From positions 124,001 through 188,000 of the forward strand of contig NZ_JAPEOX010000003.1 in assembly GCF_026340675.1 (NCBI RefSeq): a DNA stretch of 64,000 nt, in the 5' to 3' direction. Numbering within the stretch: the stretch's first letter is position 1; the number at the start of each line of letters is the position of its first letter. The stretch is from Streptomyces sp. NBC_01264. GTDB lineage: Bacteria; Actinomycetota; Actinomycetes; Streptomycetales; Streptomycetaceae. The notes under the pieces are model-generated. The model saw only the letters and a program-made list of their open reading frames with translations. It was not told the origin of the DNA and made no database searches. Shown here in pieces: positions 1 through 9,000 of this stretch. A program made the translations under genes and the position numbers.

Positions 1-116
1 CGGGGCGGGGGCGGCCGGGAGCGGCCCGGGGACTTTGGCGAAATCGAATCGAAAGCGGGGGGACAGAAGCGGTGGGCAGAGTGGGGGCACACCACACGAC
101 TGCCAGCGGGGGAACC

Positions 117-1919
117 ATGGAATTCTGCTTGCTCGGCCCCGTTGAAGCCAGACGCGACGGCCGGCCCGTGGGCCTCTCGGGGGCCAAAATGCGTACGTTG
201 CTGGCGGCGCTGCTGCTCGCCCGGGGCCGGGTGGTGCCCGACTCCCGGCTGAGCTGGCTGTTGTGGGGCATGTGCCCGCCCGTGACGATGAGCGCGCAGA
301 TCTACACGTACGTCTCACGGCTGCGCAAGCTCCTGGAGCCCGAGGTCACGATCGTCCGGCGGGCCCCCGGGTACGCCATCGAGGCCGAGGGCAGCCACAT
401 CGACATCGTCGACTTCGAGCGGCTGGAGCGCCTGGGGCGCACGGCGCTCCAGCAGGGCAGGTACGACGAGGCGGGGACGCTGCTGGGCCAGGCGCTGGAC
501 CTGTGGCACGGACCCGCGCTGGGGCACACCACGGAGTTCCTCGTCGAGAACGACGGACCCCAGTGGGAGGAGGGCCGGGCGGCGGCCCTGGAGAACCGGA
601 TGGAAGCCGACCTCGCCCTCGGACGGCACCAGCAGGTCACGGCCGAACTCACGCGGTTGGTCGGCGAGTTCCCGCTGCGCGAGCGGATGCGTGCGCAGCT
701 GATGACCGCCCTGTACCGGTCCGGACGCCAGGCGGACGCGCTGCGCTCCTTCCACGAGGGTCGCGGCACGCTCGCCGAGGAGCTCGGGGTGGAGCCCGGC
801 GCCGAACTCACCGACGCCTACCAGGCGGTGCTGGACGGTTCGCTGGCCGTCGCGCCCGTTCCCCCCGGCGCCGGGGTGCTCGCCTTCGCCTCGCGTCCCG
901 CGCCCGCGATGCTGCCCGCGGAGCCGGGCCCCTTCGTCGGCCGCGAGCGGGAGCTCGCCGCGGTCCGGCGCCTGCTGGCGCCCACCGGACGGCCCCGCCG
1001 GGGGCTGATCACCGGGATGGCCGGGGTCGGCAAGACGGCGCTGGCGCTGCGCGCCGCGCACGGCTGCGCGGAGGACTTCCCCGACGGACAGCTGTACGCG
1101 GACCTCGCGGACACGCAGGACGGTTCCAAGGACACCCGGGCCGTCCTGGCGCAGATGCTGCGCGCCCTGGGGCACGAGGCGGCGGGCGCCGCCCGTCACG
1201 ACCTCGACGAACTGGTGCGCCTGTACCGGGCCCGCACCGACGGGCTGCGGCTGCTCGTCGTACTGGACAACGTGACGGACGGCGGCCAGCTCTCCGCCCT
1301 GCTGCCCGCGGGGACGGCGGCGGCGGCGCTGGTGACCGGCCACCCCCACCTGGCTCTGGCGACCGGTCCGCACACCGTCGTCCTCGAGCCGATGGGCGAG
1401 GACGACAGCCTCGCCGTGCTCGCGGCGGCGGCCGGCACGGAACGCGTGGCGGCCGACCTGCCCGCCGCCCGGCGGATCGTGGAGCACTGCGACGGACTGC
1501 CGCTGGCCCTGCGGATCGCCGGAGCCCGGCTGGCCTCGCGGCCCCGCTGGTCGGTGGGGCTGCTGGCCGGACGGCTGGAGGACCCCGGCAACCGGCTGCG
1601 CGAACTGCGCTTCGGCGACCTGGACATGGGCCGCTCGCTGCGGCGGTGGGCCCGCCGGACCTCGGTACCCCTGGACATGCTGCGCCGCCTGGCGCCGCTG
1701 GGCGAGAGGTCGTTCACGGTGTCGGCCGCCACCATGCTGCTCGGCCTTTCCCACGCCACCGCCGAGGACCTGCTGGAACAGCTGGCGGACGCCTCCCTGA
1801 TCGAACCGGCCGACCCCGTCGGTGGCGTGCTCCAGTACCGCTTTCACCGGCTCGTACTGCTCTACGCCCGGTCCCTGCCCGTACGGATGGCCGATGCCGC
1901 GCTCCCTGCGGCGAGCTGA
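117..1919 (+). CDS. SARP-family regulator with NB-ARC domain, no TPR tail
   Basis: 600-residue AfsR-type transcriptional activator. The N-terminal winged-helix domain (about residues 1-95, opening MEFCLLGPVEARRDG) is followed by a bacterial transcriptional activation domain (about 100-245). An NB-ARC ATPase follows, with Walker A GMAGVGKT, Walker B LLVVLDN and the GLPLALRIAG motif. The protein stops soon after the ATPase, so the C-terminal TPR array of AfsR is absent, unlike the second SARP at 44346. The ATG at 117 is chosen because GGGGGAA lies just upstream and it starts the canonical FxLLGP motif; an in-frame GTG at 72 adds 15 unlikely residues. It lies 37 bp upstream of the ABC transporter pair in the same direction and is probably a pathway-specific activator. 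The family assignment is firm; the target promoter is inferred. Confidence 0.9.
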   Translation: MEFCLLGPVEARRDGRPVGLSGAKMRTLLAALLLARGRVVPDSRLSWLLWGMCPPVTMSAQIYTYVSRLRKLLEPEVTIVRRAPGYAIEAEGSHIDIVDFERLERLGRTALQQGRYDEAGTLLGQALDLWHGPALGHTTEFLVENDGPQWEEGRAAALENRMEADLALGRHQQVTAELTRLVGEFPLRERMRAQLMTALYRSGRQADALRSFHEGRGTLAEELGVEPGAELTDAYQAVLDGSLAVAPVPPGAGVLAFASRPAPAMLPAEPGPFVGRERELAAVRRLLAPTGRPRRGLITGMAGVGKTALALRAAHGCAEDFPDGQLYADLADTQDGSKDTRAVLAQMLRALGHEAAGAARHDLDELVRLYRARTDGLRLLVVLDNVTDGGQLSALLPAGTAAAALVTGHPHLALATGPHTVVLEPMGEDDSLAVLAAAAGTERVAADLPAARRIVEHCDGLPLALRIAGARLASRPRWSVGLLAGRLEDPGNRLRELRFGDLDMGRSLRRWARRTSVPLDMLRRLAPLGERSFTVSAATMLLGLSHATAEDLLEQLADASLIEPADPVGGVLQYRFHRLVLLYARSLPVRMADAALPAAS

Positions 1920-1956
1920 TCCGTATCCCCTCACCATCCACGAGAGACAGAGGAAT

Positions 1957-2694
1957 ATGAGCAACGACGCAGTCGTGCTGACGTCGGTGACCAAGACCTA
2001 CGGCGGCGGCGACCACAAGGTCACGGCGCTGGGCGGGGTCTCCCTGACCCTGCCCGCCGGTTCGTTCACCGCGATCATGGGCCCTTCCGGATCGGGGAAG
2101 TCGACGCTCCTGCAATGCGCGGCGGGGCTCGACCGTCCCGACTCGGGGTCCGTCGTGGTGGGCGGCGCGGAGCTGACCGGGCTGTCGGAGAGGGCGCTGA
2201 CCCTGCTCCGGCGCGAGCGGATCGGTTTCGTCTTCCAGCAGTTCAACCTCATGCCGATGCTGACGGCGGAGCAGAACGTGGTGCTGCCGCTGCGGCTGGC
2301 CGGCCGCAAGCCGGGGAAGGAGGCGGTGCGCGAGGCGCTGGGCCGGGTGGGTCTCGCCGACCGTGCCGGCCACCGGCCGTCGGAGATGTCCGGCGGCCAG
2401 CAGCAGCGGGTGGCCCTCGCCCGCGCGCTGATCACCCGGCCGGACGTGCTGTTCGGCGACGAGCCGACGGGCGCCCTGGACTCCACGACGGGCCGTGAGG
2501 TGCTGCAGCTGCTGCGCTCGCTGGTGGACCAGGGCGGCCAGACGGTCGTGATGGTGACGCACGACCCGGTGGCCGCCTCCTACGCGGACCGGGTGGTCTT
2601 CCTCGCGGACGGGCAGCTCAGCGGGGAACTGCTGCGGCCGACCGCCCACGAGGTGGCCGACCGGATGACCAGGCTGGAGGAGGTTCCGTGCTGA
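1957..2694 (+). CDS. ABC transporter ATP-binding protein (MacB/LolD type)
   Basis: 245-residue nucleotide-binding subunit that energises the permease encoded next to it. All motifs are intact: Walker A GPSGSGKST, Q-loop FVFQQFN, signature MSGGQQQRVALARAL, Walker B VLFGDEP followed by TGALD, and the switch histidine in VMVTHD. The start is the ATG preceded by GAGAGACAGAGGA. The 3' end overlaps the permease start by 7 bp (GTGCTGA), indicating translational coupling. This subclass pairs with FtsX-like permeases in extrusion of peptides, lipids or antibiotics, or in relay of envelope stress. Beside a biosynthetic cluster it is a candidate self-resistance or export pump; the substrate is not visible in the sequence. 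Confidence 0.93.
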   Translation: MSNDAVVLTSVTKTYGGGDHKVTALGGVSLTLPAGSFTAIMGPSGSGKSTLLQCAAGLDRPDSGSVVVGGAELTGLSERALTLLRRERIGFVFQQFNLMPMLTAEQNVVLPLRLAGRKPGKEAVREALGRVGLADRAGHRPSEMSGGQQQRVALARALITRPDVLFGDEPTGALDSTTGREVLQLLRSLVDQGGQTVVMVTHDPVAASYADRVVFLADGQLSGELLRPTAHEVADRMTRLEEVPC

Positions 2695-4592
2695 GCGTGG
2701 TGCTGGCCACGGTCCGTGCCCGCTGGACGCACTTCGCCGGCGTCTTCCTCGCGGTCGCGCTGGGTGTGGGCCTGACGGCGTCGATGGGGCTCGCCCTCGC
2801 GGCGACCCTGGACGCGCCGCAGGAGCTGAAGGACCGTGACGCGGACGCGGTGTTCACCGTCAACGCGATGCTGGGCACCGCGGCGGCGGTGACCACCTTC
2901 ACCTCGGTGTTCGTGGTGGCGTCGGCGTTCGCCTTCGCGGTGGCGCAGCGGCAGCGCGAGTTCGGTCTGCTGCGCTCGGCCGGCGCCACGGGGCGCCAGC
3001 TGCGGGTCGCGGTGGTCGCCGAGGCCGCGCTGGTGGCCGTGCCGGCCGCCGGGCTGGGCTGCCTGATCGGCAGTGCCGGCGGGCCGGCGCTGGTCGAGTG
3101 GATGGCCCGGGAGGGGCTCGCGCCGGACTGGCTGACCGTCCAGGCGCGGGTCTGGCCGTACGCGGTGGCCTTCGGTACCGGTCTGGTGGTCGCGCTGACC
3201 GGAGCCTTCGTCGCGTCCGGCCGGGCCGCGAAGACCAGTGCGGTCGAGGTGCTGCGGGAGGCGGCGGTCGACAAGCGGGTGATGACCGTGGGGCGCTGGC
3301 TGTTCGGCGGTCTGCTGCTCGCGCTCGGCGCGGGGCTGCTGGTGTCGAAACTGGTGTCGGATCCGGCGGACCTGCTCAAGCGCAAGACGTACACGACGCA
3401 GCCGATGGTGCTCATCGGTGCGTTCGCGCTGCTGACCCCGCTGGCGGCGGGGCCGCTGGTGCGGCTGGTGGCGTGGCCGGCGGCGCGGATGCGGGGGGCG
3501 GTGGGCATGCTGGTGCGCGAGAGCGCGGCGGCGGGCGTCCGGCGGACCTCGGCGCTCGCGGCGCCGGTGCTGGTGAGCGTGGCGCTCGCCGGGTCGCTGC
3601 TGGGGTCGACGGACACGGTCGGTGCGGGCCGGGCGGACGAGGTGCGCAGCCGGACGGCGGCCGACTTCGTGGTGACCTCGGACGGGCAGCTGTCGGACGC
3701 GGCCGTGGACGCGGCGGCCGTGCCGGGGACCCGGTCGGCGGTCTCGGCGGCCACCACCGTCGAGTACCTGTACGAGGGCCTGGTGCGGACGCCGGAGCCG
3801 GCGCGGGTGGTCGACCCCGCGGCGTTCGCCGAGCTGTCGCGGCCGCCGCTGGTCGAGGGCTCGGTGAAGGACCTGAACGACACGTCGATCGTCGTGAACG
3901 ACGAGTGGCCGGTGACGGCCGTGGGTCAGCCGGTCGACGTGTGGCGGGCCGACGGTACGAAGGTCTCGCTGACGGTGGCCGCGGTGATGCGCCGGGGCAC
4001 CGGCGGCAACGGGGCCTACGTCACCGCCGCCAACGGGGGCGGTGCCAGGCCCGACCGGGTCGAGGTCCGGCTGGAGCCGGGCGCGGACCGGACCGCGGTG
4101 GCGGCGGCGCTGGGCGCGGCCGTGGGCGCGCAGGGCGCGCGGGCGGTCACCGCCGAGGAGTGGATCGCGGCGTCGCAGCCGGAGACCAAGCGGGAGAGCC
4201 GTCTGGCGATCTTCGTGGTGCTGGGGCTGGCGCTGCTGTACTCGCTGATCGCCCTGGCGGGGACGATGGTCGCGGCGACCTCTGACCGGAAGCGCGATCT
4301 GGCGGTGCTGCGGCTGAGCGGGGCCACCGGCGGCCAGGTCCTGCGACTGGTGGCCGTGGAGGCCGCGGTGGTCGTGGTGGCGGGGGCGATCCTGGGCCTC
4401 CTCGTGACGGCGCTGAACGTGCTGGGCACGTGGTCGGCGCTGTCGGTGCTGGTCGGATCGGCGGCGCCGTTGTCCCTGCCGTGGGGTGCGATGACGGCGG
4501 TGGCGGCGGCCTGCGCCGCGGTCGCGGTGCCGGCGGCGGTGCTGTCGGCGGCCGTGGTGCTGCGCGGGCGGGTGGCGCCCGGCGCGGCGTGA
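2688..4592 (+). CDS. FtsX-like ABC transporter permease
   Basis: 634-residue membrane protein that starts on a GTG inside the end of the ATPase gene. It has about ten hydrophobic segments: one N-terminal helix, a first block of membrane helices (roughly residues 60-260), a further helix near 290-310, a large extracytoplasmic region (about 315-495), and a C-terminal three-helix FtsX block (about 500-625). The region around RQREFGLLRSAGATGRQLR and the later KRDLAVLRLSGATGGQVLR are the two duplicated coupling-helix signatures of this family. It forms the transporter with the preceding ATPase. Downstream is a strong inverted repeat shared with the oppositely oriented NRPS operon. Confidence 0.9.
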   Translation: MLSVVLATVRARWTHFAGVFLAVALGVGLTASMGLALAATLDAPQELKDRDADAVFTVNAMLGTAAAVTTFTSVFVVASAFAFAVAQRQREFGLLRSAGATGRQLRVAVVAEAALVAVPAAGLGCLIGSAGGPALVEWMAREGLAPDWLTVQARVWPYAVAFGTGLVVALTGAFVASGRAAKTSAVEVLREAAVDKRVMTVGRWLFGGLLLALGAGLLVSKLVSDPADLLKRKTYTTQPMVLIGAFALLTPLAAGPLVRLVAWPAARMRGAVGMLVRESAAAGVRRTSALAAPVLVSVALAGSLLGSTDTVGAGRADEVRSRTAADFVVTSDGQLSDAAVDAAAVPGTRSAVSAATTVEYLYEGLVRTPEPARVVDPAAFAELSRPPLVEGSVKDLNDTSIVVNDEWPVTAVGQPVDVWRADGTKVSLTVAAVMRRGTGGNGAYVTAANGGGARPDRVEVRLEPGADRTAVAAALGAAVGAQGARAVTAEEWIAASQPETKRESRLAIFVVLGLALLYSLIALAGTMVAATSDRKRDLAVLRLSGATGGQVLRLVAVEAAVVVVAGAILGLLVTALNVLGTWSALSVLVGSAAPLSLPWGAMTAVAAACAAVAVPAAVLSAAVVLRGRVAPGAA

Positions 4593-4638
4593 GAGGCACC
4601 GGCTGAAGGAGCCGGCTGAAGCGGGCAAGCTGAAGCAA

Positions 4639-4679
4639 GCAGGCCGTGCGGCCCGGGTGATCCGGGCCGCACGGCCTGC
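4639..4679. terminator. Bidirectional rho-independent-type terminator
   Basis: Perfect 18-bp inverted repeat (4639-4656 with 4662-4679) around a 5-nt loop. It sits between the ABC permease stop and the stop of the converging phosphoglycerate dehydrogenase gene, so it can end transcription from both sides. No long T-run follows, as is common in Streptomyces. Confidence 0.85.
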
Positions 4680-4684
4680 CGCGT

Positions 4685-5662
4685 TCACGCGGCCATGATC
4701 ACGGGCAGGGCCGGTGCGGCCGGCCGGTTGACGGTGGGGACGGATTCTCCGGCGAGGACGCGGCGGACGGAGTCGGCGGCGTCGGCCCCGGCCCGGTCCT
4801 GGGCCTCACCGGTGGAGGCCCCCAGGTGGGGGGTGACCACGACGTTGTCCAGGGTGAACAGCTCGTGGTCGGTGCAGGGTTCGACGGCGAAGACGTCGAG
4901 GCCCGCGCCGGCGACCCGGCCTTCCTTGAGGGCGGCGTACAGCTCGTTCTCGTCGATGATGCCGCCGCGGGCGGCGTTGACGATCCGCACCCCCGGCTTC
5001 ATCCGGCGGAACGCCTCGAAGCCGAGCAGGCCGACGGTCTGGGGGGTGCGCGGCAGGTGGACGGTGATGAAGTCCGCGCTGTCGAGGAGTTCCTCCAGGC
5101 TGACGAGGTGGATGCCTTCGGCGGCGGCCCGCTCCGGGTCGGCGTAGGGGTCGTGGGCCAGTACCCGCATGTCGAAGGCGGCGAGGCGGCGGGCGACCAG
5201 GGAGCCGATGCGGCCGAGGCCGATGACGCCGAGGACCTTGCCGGACAGTTCGACGCCGCCGAAGGCGGAGCGCTGCCAGGAGCCGGAGCGCAGCGAGGCG
5301 TCGGCGCGCGGGACGTGGCGGGCCACGGCGAGCAGGAGGGCGACGGTGAGTTCGGCCGCGCTGACGCTGTTGGCGTCGGGGGCGTTGACGACGCTCACAC
5401 CGGCGGCGGTGGCGGCGGACAGGTCCACGTTGTCGACGCCGACGCCGGCCCTGCCGATGGCTTTGAGGCGCGGGGCGGCGGCGATGGCCTCGGCGTCCAT
5501 CCGGGTGGCGCTGCGGATGAGTACGGCGTCGGCGTCGGCGAGGGCGGCCAGCAGGGCCGTGCGGTCGGTGCCGTCGACGTGGCGGATCTCGGTGCCGGGG
5601 CCCAGGGCCCGGGTGGCGGAGGCGGCGAGGGCTTCGGTGATGAGGACTACGGGGGCGCGCAT
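4685..5662 (-). CDS. D-3-phosphoglycerate dehydrogenase-like, short form without ACT domain
   Basis: 325-residue 2-hydroxyacid dehydrogenase of the SerA group, which oxidises 3-phosphoglycerate to 3-phosphohydroxypyruvate with NAD. Visible are the Rossmann motif VLGVIGLGRIGSLVARRL, the substrate-side GRAGVGVDNVD, NAARGGIIDE with the catalytic arginine region, and the VTPHLGASTGEAQ segment carrying the active-site histidine. Primary-metabolism SerA of actinomycetes is about 530 residues with a C-terminal regulatory ACT domain. Here the chain ends after the catalytic core, so feedback control by serine is probably absent. It is the last gene of the long minus-strand operon, 32 bp after the lipoprotein gene. 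Since SbnA-type enzymes use O-phospho-L-serine, I infer that it boosts phosphoserine for the Dap pathway encoded at 38789-40800. Confidence 0.85.
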   Translation of the reverse strand: MRAPVVLITEALAASATRALGPGTEIRHVDGTDRTALLAALADADAVLIRSATRMDAEAIAAAPRLKAIGRAGVGVDNVDLSAATAAGVSVVNAPDANSVSAAELTVALLLAVARHVPRADASLRSGSWQRSAFGGVELSGKVLGVIGLGRIGSLVARRLAAFDMRVLAHDPYADPERAAAEGIHLVSLEELLDSADFITVHLPRTPQTVGLLGFEAFRRMKPGVRIVNAARGGIIDENELYAALKEGRVAGAGLDVFAVEPCTDHELFTLDNVVVTPHLGASTGEAQDRAGADAADSVRRVLAGESVPTVNRPAAPALPVIMAA

Positions 5663-5694
5663 GGGATGTCGGTGTCCTTCCGGGAGGGCTGGGG

Positions 5695-6099
5695 TCAGGC
5701 GGAGCAGGCGCGGTCGAGGCGGTCCCCGGCGGCTTCGAGCTTGGTGAAGGTCTTCTCCAGTTCGCCGACCTTGCCCTGGCTGGGGTCGGAGGTGCGGATG
5801 CGCTCCGCGAACTCCTCGTAGACGCCCGCGAACTCGCCGAGCGCGGTGCGCACCTCGGGATCGGTGGTCTTCTCTCCGGCGACGCGCAGTTCGCCGGCGA
5901 GGGCGCCCGCGCTGCGGGCGACGCTCTCGGGGTCCTTCTCGATGTCGTCCGCGGAGCTCGCGAAGCGGTCGGCGGAGGCGATGGTGCGCCCGCACGGGTA
6001 GGGCGCGGAGGAGTTCGAGCCGGTGGTCTCCTGGCAGCCGGTGGCCGCGACGGCCACCAGGGCGAGGGATACGAGGACGGTGAGCCGGTCGGTGCGCAT
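5695..6099 (-). CDS. Small predicted lipoprotein, function unknown
   Basis: 134-residue protein with a type II signal peptide: basic start MRTDR, hydrophobic core, then lipobox ATGC placing the lipidated cysteine at residue 22. The mature part is hydrophilic and probably helical, with only two more cysteines (one in YPCGR, one near the C-terminus) that could form a disulfide. I do not recognise the family. The start ATG overlaps the NRPS-A stop by one base (TGATG), so it is translated with the biosynthetic genes and anchored outside the membrane. A role in export, immunity or product binding would fit the position but is not shown by sequence. Confidence 0.75.
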   Translation of the reverse strand: MRTDRLTVLVSLALVAVAATGCQETTGSNSSAPYPCGRTIASADRFASSADDIEKDPESVARSAGALAGELRVAGEKTTDPEVRTALGEFAGVYEEFAERIRTSDPSQGKVGELEKTFTKLEAAGDRLDRACSA

Positions 6100-9000
6100 C
6101 AGTAGCCACCCCACTGGATGAGGACTTGGTCCCGCTCGGTCTGCGAGAGCAATTCGATGGAGCCCACGGATTGTTCCGGGGCGTCTGCCATGGCTTCGAG
6201 GGCGCGCGTCATGCGCTCCAGGAAGACCCGCGCCTCGTCGGCGCCGTACACGTCGGGGCGGTGGCCCAGGCGCAGTTCGAGTCCGCCGTCGACGGGGACG
6301 GCGATGAGCCTCAGGGGGTAGTGCGTGGCGTCCTGGACGGCCAGTGCGGCCAGCCGGGGGCCGGTGACGACGGAGGCCAGCGCGTCGGTGTCGAGGGGGT
6401 AGTTGACGAGCATGGTGGTGGTGTCGAAGAGCTCCCGGCCGGTGGTGAGGCGCTGGACGCGGGAGAGCCCGAGGTGGTGGTGGGCCATCAGGCGGACCTG
6501 TTCGGCCTGGAGCCGGGTCAGGAGCGCGTGGAGGGGTTCGCGGCCGTCGGTGCGCACCCGTACGGGGAGGGTGTTGCAGAGCATGCCGATCATGCGTTCG
6601 ATGCCGGGCACCTCGGGCGGGCGGCCCGAGACGGTGGCTCCGAAGACGACGTCCTGGGATCCGGTGGCCTGGGCGAGGACCAGGCCCCAGGCCGTCTGGT
6701 ACTGGGTGTTGAGGGTGATGCCGTGGGCGCGGGCGCGCTCGGCGAGGCGGTCCAGGAGCGCGTCGGGGACCAGGCGGGTGACCTGCTGCTGGGCCACGGC
6801 GGGCCGGTCGGCGGCGTCGGGTGCGATGAGGGTGGGTTCCTCGATCCCGTCGAGGTAGGCGGTCCAGGCCTCCTCGGCTCCGGCCTGGTCCTGGGTGACG
6901 AGCCAGCTGAGGTAGTCGCTGTAGGGGGCGACCGGGGGCAGGGTGTCGCCGCGGCCAGCCCACAGGGTGAACAGTTCCCGGGCGGCGACGGGCAGGGACC
7001 AGCCGTCCCAGACGATGTGGTGGGTGCTCAGCAGCAGCCGGTGGTGGCCGGGGGCCAGTCGGACCAGGGCGAGGCGCAGCAGGGGCGGGCGGATCAGGTC
7101 GAAGCCGCGGAGCCGTTCCTGTGCGGCGAGCCGGGCGGCGGCCTCCTCGCGTGCGGGGGCGGGCAGATCGCTCAGGTCGTGTTCGGCCCACGGCAGCACG
7201 GCCGTGGCGCTGACGGCCTGGACGGGTTCGCCGATGCCGTCGTGGTGGAAGCCGGCCCGCAGGTTGGGGTGGCGGTCCAGGAGGGCCTGGCCGGCGGTGC
7301 GCAGCGCCGCGGCGTCGAGGGGTCCTTCGAAGTCGAAGGCGACCTGGGTGTTGTAGGTGTCGTCGGCGCCGTCGGCCTCGAGTGCGTGGAAGAGGAAGCC
7401 TTCCTGGAGGGGGGTGAGGGGCAGGACGTCGGTCAGGCCGGGGACGGCCTGTTCGAGTGTTTCCACGTCCTGCTGGGTGAGGGTCACGAGCGGGAAGTCG
7501 CCGGGGGTGCGGCCGCCGGCGCCGGGGCGGGCGGCGTGCAGGGCGATGCCGTGGAGGGCCTCGGTCCACAGGGCGGCGAGTTCGGTCAGGGCCGCCTCGG
7601 TGAGGACGCCGGCGGGGGCGCCCCAGTCGGCGTACAGCTCCGGGCCCGCCGTGCCCTCGCGGGCCAGCACGTTGACCTCCAGGGCGTGGGCGGCGGGCAG
7701 GCCGGGGTCGGCACCGTCGGGCAGGGCGTCGCCGGGCAGCGGCTGCCAGGGCGCGGCGTCGTCGGTGGCGCTGCCGAGCCGCCCCAGGTAGTTGAACAGG
7801 ACGCGGGGTGCGGGCAGGGCCGCCAGCCGGTCGCGGGACTGCGGATCGAGGTGGCGCAGCGGTCCGTGGCCCAGGCCGTCGCCGGGGACGGCGCGCAGCT
7901 GTTCCTTGACGGCCTTGACGGCGCGGCCCGTGGCGGGGCCGCCGGAGGCGATCTCGGCCCAGTGGGAGACGCCGGTCTCCAGGCGGACGGGGTGGACGGC
8001 GGTGAACCAGCCGACGGTGCGGGAGAGGTCGAGGGCGCCCTCCTCGGTGCGGCCGTGGCGTTCGAGGTCGACGAGGAGCGGGGTGCCGGGGGCGGCGGTG
8101 GCGTGGCGTCCGCGCCATTCGGTGACGGCCAGGGCGAGGCCGGTGAGCAGGATGTCGTCTATCTGCCCGTGGAAGGCGGCGGTGACGGGGCCCAGCAGGG
8201 CGGCGGTGACGTCGGCGGGGAGCGCGGTCCTGATGTGGCGGGCGGTGGCGGCGGTGTCGGTGGCCGGGTCGACGGGGCGGGCCCCGATGCCCGGCTGGGG
8301 GATGTCGGTCATGGCCTCCCAGAGGGGGAGTTCGCCGCGCCGTGCGCCCGCTTCGGCGGTGCGCAGCTGGTGGTTGGCCCAGGTGCGGTAGGAGGTGGGC
8401 ACGGGCGGCAGGGTCGGGGGGCGGCCGGCGGCGAGGGCCTCGTAGGCGGCTTTGAGGTCGGGCGGCAGGATCCGCCAGGAGACGCCGTCGACGACGAGGT
8501 GGTGGATCGCGAGCAGCAGCCGGCCGGGCAGGCCGGGGCCGGCGTCGAAGCGTACGGCGGCGACCATCCGGCCCGCCGCCGGGTCCAGGGTGCCCCGGGC
8601 GGTCTCGGCGGCGCTGCGGACAGCTGCGTCGAGGGCTTCGCCGGTGAGCCCCGCAATGTCGGTGCGGGTGAGCAGGCCGGGGTAGCGCACGCCCTTGCGC
8701 GGGACGATCAGGCACTGCTGCTCGCGCGCCAGCCGGGCGCGCAGGACGTCGTGGTGGTCGAGGAGGATGTGCAGGGCCTCGGTGAGCAGTTCGTCGTCGG
8801 TGTCTGCGGGCAGGGCGAGGAGCATCGCCTGGTGGAACCCGTCGACGCTGCCGCCGCGGCCGAGTACGTCGCGGGCCACGGGCGGGAGCGGTACGGGGCC
8901 CAGTGCGGCGGTGGCGGGTTCGGCCGGCGTGGCGGGGGCGTCGTCGGTGCGGGCGGCGACGGCCAGGGCCTCGACGGTGCGCAGTTTGAAGATGTCCGAG

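Noticed and set aside
2580..4688. 702-codon minus-strand frame over the ABC permease
   Set aside because: Arg/His/Gln-rich shadow; the plus-strand FtsX protein explains the region.
4685..5662. Housekeeping serine-pathway serA
   Set aside because: Too short (no ACT domain) and located at the end of the NRPS operon; a pathway-dedicated copy is more likely.
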